This document shows positions 59,432-64,000 of a stretch of DNA of 64,000 nucleotides, in pieces. Numbering within the stretch: position 1 is the first letter of the stretch; each line of letters starts with the position of its first letter. A program made the translations under genes and the position numbers. Location of the stretch: assembly GCF_011694815.1 (NCBI RefSeq), contig NZ_CP050177.1:6455501-6519500 (forward strand). The letters are read 5' to 3'. Origin of the DNA: Streptomyces liangshanensis. Its GTDB lineage: Bacteria > Actinomycetota > Actinomycetes > Streptomycetales > Streptomycetaceae. The notes below the pieces were generated by a model that was given only the letters and a program-made list of their open reading frames with translations, had not been told where the DNA came from and did not search any database.

Positions 59432-61959
59432 TGCGCGTCCCGCTTTCCTGGCTGCGGGAGTACGTCGACCTGCCGGCGACGGAGACCGGCCGTGACGTGC
59501 AGGCCAGGCTCGTGTCGGCCGGCCTGGAGGTGGAGGCCGTCGAACAGCTCGGCGCCGGCCTCAAGGGCCCCCTGGTCGTCGGCAAGGTCCTCACCATCGA
59601 GGAGCTGGAGGGCTTCAAGAAGCCCATCCGCTTCTGCACCGTCGACGTCGGCACCGCCAACGGCACCGGCGAGCCGCAGGAGATCGTCTGCGGCGCCCGG
59701 AACTTCGCCGTCGGCGACAAGGTCGTCGTGGTCCTGCCGGGCGCGGTCCTGCCCGGCGACTTCGCGATCGCCGCGCGCAAGACGTACGGCAAGACCTCGC
59801 ACGGCATGATCTGCTCCGGCGACGAGCTGGGCATGGGCGACGACGGCTCCGGCGGCATCATCGTGCTCCCCCCGGAGCACGAGGTCGGCACCGACGCCAT
59901 CGCGCTCCTGGAGCTGGTGGACGAGGTCCTCGACATCGCCGTCACCCCGGACCGCGGCTACTGCCTCTCGCTGCGCGGCGTCGCCCGCGAGACCGCCACC
60001 GCGTACGGCCTGGCGCTGCGCGACCCGGCGCTGCTCGACGTCCCCGCGCCGAACGCCTTCGGCCACCCCGTGAAGATCTCCGACCCCCGGGGCTCGGACC
60101 GCTTCACGGCCCGTACGGTCACCGGCCTCGACCCCGAGGCCCGCAGCCCCATCTGGCTGACGCGCCGGCTCCAGAAGGCCGGCATGCGGCCGATCTCGCT
60201 GGCCGTCGACATCACCAACTACGTGATGCTGGAGGTCGGCCAGCCGCTCCACGCCTACGACCGCTCCCGCGTCGAGGGGCCCCTCGGGGTCCGCCGCGCC
60301 CTGCCCGGCGAGAAGATCACCACGCTCGACGGCGCCGAGCGGGTCCTCGACCCCGAGGACCTCGTCATCACCGACGACCGCGGGGCCATCGGCCTGGCCG
60401 GCGTCATGGGCGGCGCCGACACCGAGATCGCCGACGTCGCGGTCGACCCCGAGACCGGGGAGGTGAACGGCACCACCGAGGTCGTCATCGAGGCCGCGCA
60501 CTTCGACCCGATCTCCATCGCCCGCACCGCGCGCCGCCACAAGCTGGCCTCCGAGGCGTCCAAGCGCTTCGAGCGCGGCGTCGACCCGCAGGCCGCCGCC
60601 GCGGCCGCCCAGCGGACCGTCGACCTGCTGGTCCTGCTCGCGGGCGGGTCCGCGGGCGCCGGGGTCACCGAGGTCGTCGCGCCGTCCGCGCCGCACACGA
60701 TCGTCATGCCCGCGGGCCACCCCGACCGGGTGGCGGGCATGGTCTACGGGCGCGAGACCGTCGTACGGCGGCTCCAGGAAGTCGGCTGTGACGTGTACGG
60801 CCAGGACGAACTGGTCGTCACCGTGCCGTCCTGGCGCCCCGACCTCGGCGCGCCCAACGACCTCGCCGAGGAGGTCATCCGCCTGGAGGGGTACGAGAAC
60901 CTCCCCTCCACGCTCCCGACCCCGCCCTCGGGCCGCGGTCTCACCGAGCGGCAGCGGCTGCACCGCAGGGTCGGCCGGGCGCTGGCCGGCGCCGGGTACG
61001 TCGAGGCGCTCAACTACCCGTTCCTCGGCGACGCCGTCCTGGACGCCCTCGGGCTGCCCGCCGACGACGCCCGCCGCGTCACGGTCAAGCTGGTCAACCC
61101 GCTCTCCGACGAGGAGCCCGCGCTGCGCACGACGCTGCTGCCGGGCCTCCTGGCGGCGCTGCGCCGCAACGACGGACGCGGCTCGCACGACCTGGCCCTC
61201 TTCGAGACCGGCCTGGTCTTCCGGCCGACCGGCCACGAGACCGTGCCGGTACGGCTGCCCGTCGACCGGCGGCCCTCCGACGAGCAGCTCGCCGGGCTCG
61301 ACGCCGCGCTGCCGCGCCAGCCGCGCCGCGCCGCCGTGGTCCTCGCGGGCGCCCGCGAGCAGGCCGGCTGGTGGGGCGCGGGGCGCCCGGCCGACTGGGC
61401 GGACGCCGTCGAGGCGGCCCGTACCGTCGCCCGGGAGGCCGGCGTCGAGCTGACCGTCCGGGCCGGACAGCACGAGCCGTGGCACCCGGGCCGGTGCGCG
61501 GCCCTGTTCGTCACCGTGGACGGCGAGGAGACGCTCGCCGGGCACGCGGGCGAGCTGCACCCGAGAGTCGTCAAGGCGCTCGGCGTGCCCGCCCGTACCT
61601 GCGCCATGGAGATCGAACTGGACGTCCTGGAGCGGGCGTCCGAGGGCGCCGTCCAGGCCCCGCGGATCTCCACCTTCCCGGTCGCCACGCAGGACGTCGC
61701 GCTGGTCGTCGCGCACGACGTGCCGGCCACCGCGGTGGAGGAGGCCCTCCACCAGGGCGCCGGGGAACTGCTGGAGTCCCTGCGGCTGTTCGACGTCTTC
61801 ACCGGCGAGCAGATCGGCGAGGGCCGCAAGTCCCTCGCGTACGCCCTGCGCTTCCGGGCGCCGGACCGCACGCTGACCGTCGAGGAGGCCACGGCCGCCC
61901 GCGACGCGGCGGTGGCGCTGGCCGCCGAGCGGACCGGAGCGGTGCTGCGCGGCGCGTGA
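59431..61959 (+). CDS. pheT: Phenylalanyl-tRNA synthetase beta subunit
   Basis: 842 residues, usual length for a full bacterial beta subunit: N-terminal tRNA-binding domain (about 40-160, [29 protein letters not shown]), B3/B4 editing region (about 215-410; [25 protein letters not shown]), B5 region, and C-terminal anticodon-binding FDX-ACB domain ([21 protein letters not shown]). The editing site hydrolyses Tyr-tRNA-Phe. ATG at 59431 overlaps the pheS stop. Confidence 0.97.
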   Translation: MRVPLSWLREYVDLPATETGRDVQARLVSAGLEVEAVEQLGAGLKGPLVVGKVLTIEELEGFKKPIRFCTVDVGTANGTGEPQEIVCGARNFAVGDKVVVVLPGAVLPGDFAIAARKTYGKTSHGMICSGDELGMGDDGSGGIIVLPPEHEVGTDAIALLELVDEVLDIAVTPDRGYCLSLRGVARETATAYGLALRDPALLDVPAPNAFGHPVKISDPRGSDRFTARTVTGLDPEARSPIWLTRRLQKAGMRPISLAVDITNYVMLEVGQPLHAYDRSRVEGPLGVRRALPGEKITTLDGAERVLDPEDLVITDDRGAIGLAGVMGGADTEIADVAVDPETGEVNGTTEVVIEAAHFDPISIARTARRHKLASEASKRFERGVDPQAAAAAAQRTVDLLVLLAGGSAGAGVTEVVAPSAPHTIVMPAGHPDRVAGMVYGRETVVRRLQEVGCDVYGQDELVVTVPSWRPDLGAPNDLAEEVIRLEGYENLPSTLPTPPSGRGLTERQRLHRRVGRALAGAGYVEALNYPFLGDAVLDALGLPADDARRVTVKLVNPLSDEEPALRTTLLPGLLAALRRNDGRGSHDLALFETGLVFRPTGHETVPVRLPVDRRPSDEQLAGLDAALPRQPRRAAVVLAGAREQAGWWGAGRPADWADAVEAARTVAREAGVELTVRAGQHEPWHPGRCAALFVTVDGEETLAGHAGELHPRVVKALGVPARTCAMEIELDVLERASEGAVQAPRISTFPVATQDVALVVAHDVPATAVEEALHQGAGELLESLRLFDVFTGEQIGEGRKSLAYALRFRAPDRTLTVEEATAARDAAVALAAERTGAVLRGA

Positions 61960-61985
61960 CCCGCGCGAGGACACGATGAGGGGCT

Positions 61986-62019
61986 GAGGGGCGCTTCCGG
62001 ATCTCCGGAGGCGCCCCTC
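61986..62019 (+). terminator. Terminator after pheST
   Basis: 16-base arms (61986-62001 and 62004-62019) with one non-Watson-Crick position; the apical two-base gap would open to an ATCT loop. It starts 27 bases after the pheT stop. Confidence 0.8.
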
Positions 62020-62134
62020 ACTCGTTCGGGTGAGAAGTCGGGACGAAGTACGCGAACGGACCCGGGTGATCGACACAATCGATGCGGCCACGACGGTCGA
62101 GGGACGTCCGGACCGGCCGAGGAGGCCCGACGGC

Positions 62135-63253
62135 ATGATCCGTACCAGGGCAGTGGGGGACACGCGGGCGATCGCGCACGTCCCGCGGCGTGTTGTCGAA
62201 TGTGTGGTGCTGGGCCTCTGGCTGGCGCTGGCCGTCCTCTGGGAGTTGACCTGTCCGCTGGACGACGAGGGTGACGGCCTGGTCCGCCGTACGGTGACGT
62301 GCGCGGCGTTCCTGATGGCGGTGGGCTATCTGCTCACCGGCGTACGGCGCGGCCCCGCCCGGGAGTTGCGGGAGGCGCGGGCCGTCGCGCGCGCCACGCA
62401 GGACGTGCTGCTCAGGCCGCTGCCCCCGAGCATCGACGGGCTGACGCTGGCCGCGCGCAGGCTGTCCGTCTCGCAGGGCGCCGATGTCGGGGGTGACCTG
62501 TACGAGGCGGTGGCCACCCCGTACGGCGTGCGGATCGTCATCGGGGACGTGCGCGGGCACGGCCTGCCCGCCATCGGCGCGGTGGCCGCCGTCCTCGGCA
62601 GCTTCCGGGAGGCCGCGTACGACGAGGCGGCCCTCGACGGGGTGTTGCGGCGGCTCGACCGGGCGTATCAGCGCCGGTTGCGGGACCTGGCGCGCCAGGA
62701 GCACCCGGCGGGCGGCGGGCGGGAGCCGGAGAATCCGGCGGCGGAGGAGTTCGTGACGGTCCTGCTGCTGGAGATCGGCGCCGACTCGGACGTCCGCGCC
62801 CTCAACTGCGGCCATCCCTGGCCCTTCCGGCTCGGGCAGGGCGCCGCCGTACCGCTCACGGCGGGCGAACCACTGCCCCCGCTGGGCGCCTTCCCGCTGC
62901 CGGACGACCTCGCGCCGCACCTGTGCGGGCGGTTGCCGCCGGGGGAGGCGCTGTTCCTGCACACGGACGGGGCCGAGGACGCCCGTGACGCGGCCGGCCG
63001 GTTCTTCGGCCTCCAGGACGCGCTCGTGAGGACCCTGTCCGGCCAGCCGCCCGGGGTGCCCGTCTCACCGGCGCACGTGGCGCGGCAGGTGCACACGGCG
63101 CTGCTGCGGCACACCGGCGGGCGGATCACCGACGACGTGGCGCTGCTCGTGCTGCGCAACGACCGCGGCGCGCGCGGCGACCGTGCGCGGGTCCCGGCGC
63201 AGAGCGGCGAACCGGCTCTGCGCCGTGCCCGTTCGGAACCCTCCCGTCGGTGA
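62135..63253 (+). CDS. Membrane-anchored PP2C/SpoIIE-type serine phosphatase
   Basis: 372 residues from ATG 62135, preferred because GAGGAGG lies ten bases upstream; a longer GTG reading from 62030 is possible. Two membrane helices at about 25-90 (VVLGLWLALAVLWELTC, CAAFLMAVGYLLTGV) precede an SpoIIE/PP2C domain: GADVGGDLYEAV, VIGDVRGHGLPAIGAVAAVLGSFREAA, LNCGHPWPFRL and LHTDGAEDARDAAGRFFG with metal-binding Asp residues. Such proteins often reactivate alternative sigma factors through anti-anti-sigma dephosphorylation; no partner is adjacent. Confidence 0.9.
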   Translation: MIRTRAVGDTRAIAHVPRRVVECVVLGLWLALAVLWELTCPLDDEGDGLVRRTVTCAAFLMAVGYLLTGVRRGPARELREARAVARATQDVLLRPLPPSIDGLTLAARRLSVSQGADVGGDLYEAVATPYGVRIVIGDVRGHGLPAIGAVAAVLGSFREAAYDEAALDGVLRRLDRAYQRRLRDLARQEHPAGGGREPENPAAEEFVTVLLLEIGADSDVRALNCGHPWPFRLGQGAAVPLTAGEPLPPLGAFPLPDDLAPHLCGRLPPGEALFLHTDGAEDARDAAGRFFGLQDALVRTLSGQPPGVPVSPAHVARQVHTALLRHTGGRITDDVALLVLRNDRGARGDRARVPAQSGEPALRRARSEPSRR

Positions 63254-63562
63254 GCGGCCTGGATGGGCATGGCCCTGAGCGAGCCGCGGCCGGCGCGTCG
63301 TCCGCCCTGCCGCGGAGTGTCGGGCAGGTCGGCGGGACGGACGACGCGGTGACGGGCCGCCGCACTGTACGAGGGGGAGCCGGCGGCCCGGCCGCCTCTT
63401 TCGAGACCACCGAGTCAACCGTGCCGCGGGCTCAGGCGGCAGCGTGCGCGGGCCCCGGATGCGTGCGTTCCGTTCACACCCCGTGTGATTTCCCCCGTAC
63501 GAACCATCCCTTGTCCCACCGCACAGGTTCTAGTGTGGGCCTGCCAGTCACCGGAGGGGCAC
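63254..63562 (+). promoter_or_regulatory. Intergenic region with promoter of terminal regulator
   Basis: About 309 bases without a gene. The 3' part is less GC-rich (GTGTGATTTCCCCCGTACGAA) and contains TAGTGT at about 63531-63536 as a possible -10, with TTGTCC 14 bases before it (short spacer). GTTCACAC occurs once but without a second PHO-box unit. Nothing else is recognisable. Confidence 0.35.
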
Positions 63563-64000
63563 ATGCAGCCCAACGCTCTGCTCGACGCGCTGTTGGACGA
63601 GGCGGGGATCTCGCACGCCGGTCTCGCCGCCAGGATCAACCGGGCCGGCGAGGCCCGGGGTCTTTCCCTGCGGTACGAACACACCGCCGTGGCCCGGTGG
63701 TTGAAGGGGCAGCGGCCACGCGGCCAGGTGCCCGACCTGATCTGCGCGGTCCTGGGCGACCGGCTGGCCCGCCCGTTGACCCTCGACGACATCGGGCTCG
63801 GCGTGCCCGGCGCGTACCGGACGGCGGGCACCCCGCTCTCCGGGTTCGTGGAGCGGGCCGCCGCGCTCTGGCGCTCCGACGAACAGCAACGGCCCCATCT
63901 GGCGGCGGTCCCCGCCGTCACCGGGACGCCCGCCGTCATGCCCGTCTGGGAGTGGGAGAACCCTCCGGAGGACACCGATGTCTCCCGCACGGGCCGGACC
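63563..64000 (+). CDS. NsdA-like transcriptional regulator, 3' end outside window
   Basis: First 146 codons of a gene that runs off the window. MQPNALLDALLDEAGISHAG, LAARINRAGEARGLSLRYEH, TAVARWLKGQRPRGQVPDLI form a helix-turn-helix domain of the type at the start of Streptomyces NsdA-like regulators of development and antibiotic production, which carry tetratricopeptide-like repeats further on. GGAGGGG lies before the ATG. The rest of the protein cannot be judged. Confidence 0.75.
   Translation, partial: MQPNALLDALLDEAGISHAGLAARINRAGEARGLSLRYEHTAVARWLKGQRPRGQVPDLICAVLGDRLARPLTLDDIGLGVPGAYRTAGTPLSGFVERAAALWRSDEQQRPHLAAVPAVTGTPAVMPVWEWENPPEDTDVSRTGRT

Noticed and set aside
63470..63500. Second PHO box upstream of the terminal regulator gene
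   Set aside because: Only one GTTCACA-like unit; the neighbouring 11-base units do not match.

Overview
This window is chromosomal DNA of a Streptomyces-type actinomycete. The base composition is very GC-rich with strong third-position G/C bias. GTG starts, 4-base stop/start overlaps (ATGA or GTGA) and leaderless genes are frequent. The gene content is core-chromosome: pafBC, tatAC, infC-rpmI-rplT and pheST. From memory the order resembles the Streptomyces coelicolor region from about SCO1640 down to about SCO1592; this was not checked. I see no tRNA or rRNA genes, CRISPR arrays, insertion sequences or prophage.

Layout. (1) 1-8.5 kb: FKBP isomerase, PafB/PafC DNA-damage regulators, two small conserved proteins, TatA/TatC, a lipid-kinase-like protein and a large Ski2-like helicase. 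(2) 8.6-18.8 kb: a carboxylase/allophanate hydrolase operon with two DUF1989 proteins, better read as guanidine than urea catabolism. A divergent TetR regulator sits beside it, and a permease plus ADP-ribosylglycohydrolase pair follows. One 20-bp palindrome type lies in front of both operons. (3) 18.9-28.6 kb: an ECF sigma/anti-sigma (SigK/RskA-like) locus with photolyase, an MPT83-like fasciclin lipoprotein, a Mo-oxidoreductase and a four-gene lipid-modification operon. Three copies of CAATCC-N16-CGAAT lie where SigK promoters should be, so the locus looks like a self-contained stress regulon. (4) 28.7-38.9 kb: siderophore-interacting protein with an iron box, 5'-3' exonuclease, glycine-betaine ABC transporter, XRE-cupin regulator, a metal-receptor-fold protein, a SLAC1/TehA-like transporter with divergent LysR gene, and a Tat-exported PhoX-like phosphatase behind a PHO box. 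(5) 39.0-45.8 kb: a microcompartment-independent ethanolamine (gamma-glutamylation) pathway: permease, gamma-glutamyl hydrolase, GntR regulator, GlnA4-like ligase, aldehyde dehydrogenase and SDR. (6) 45.9-54.0 kb: a membrane protein, a PLP fold-III enzyme, a proline-rich membrane protein coupled to a mycosin protease, a beta-lactamase-fold hydrolase, SseB-like and DUF1844 proteins. (7) 54.0-64.0 kb: infC with a probable AUC start, rpmI, rplT, an rRNA/tRNA methyltransferase, a soluble PAS histidine kinase, pheST, a PP2C phosphatase, and a regulator cut by the window end.

The strongest leads are the reconstructed SigK regulon, the shared operator that ties a DraG-like ADP-ribosylglycohydrolase to guanidine/urea catabolism, and a Mo-oxidoreductase with an internal twin-arginine signal after four membrane helices. 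All functional names are inferred by reading motifs and context; no database search was possible.
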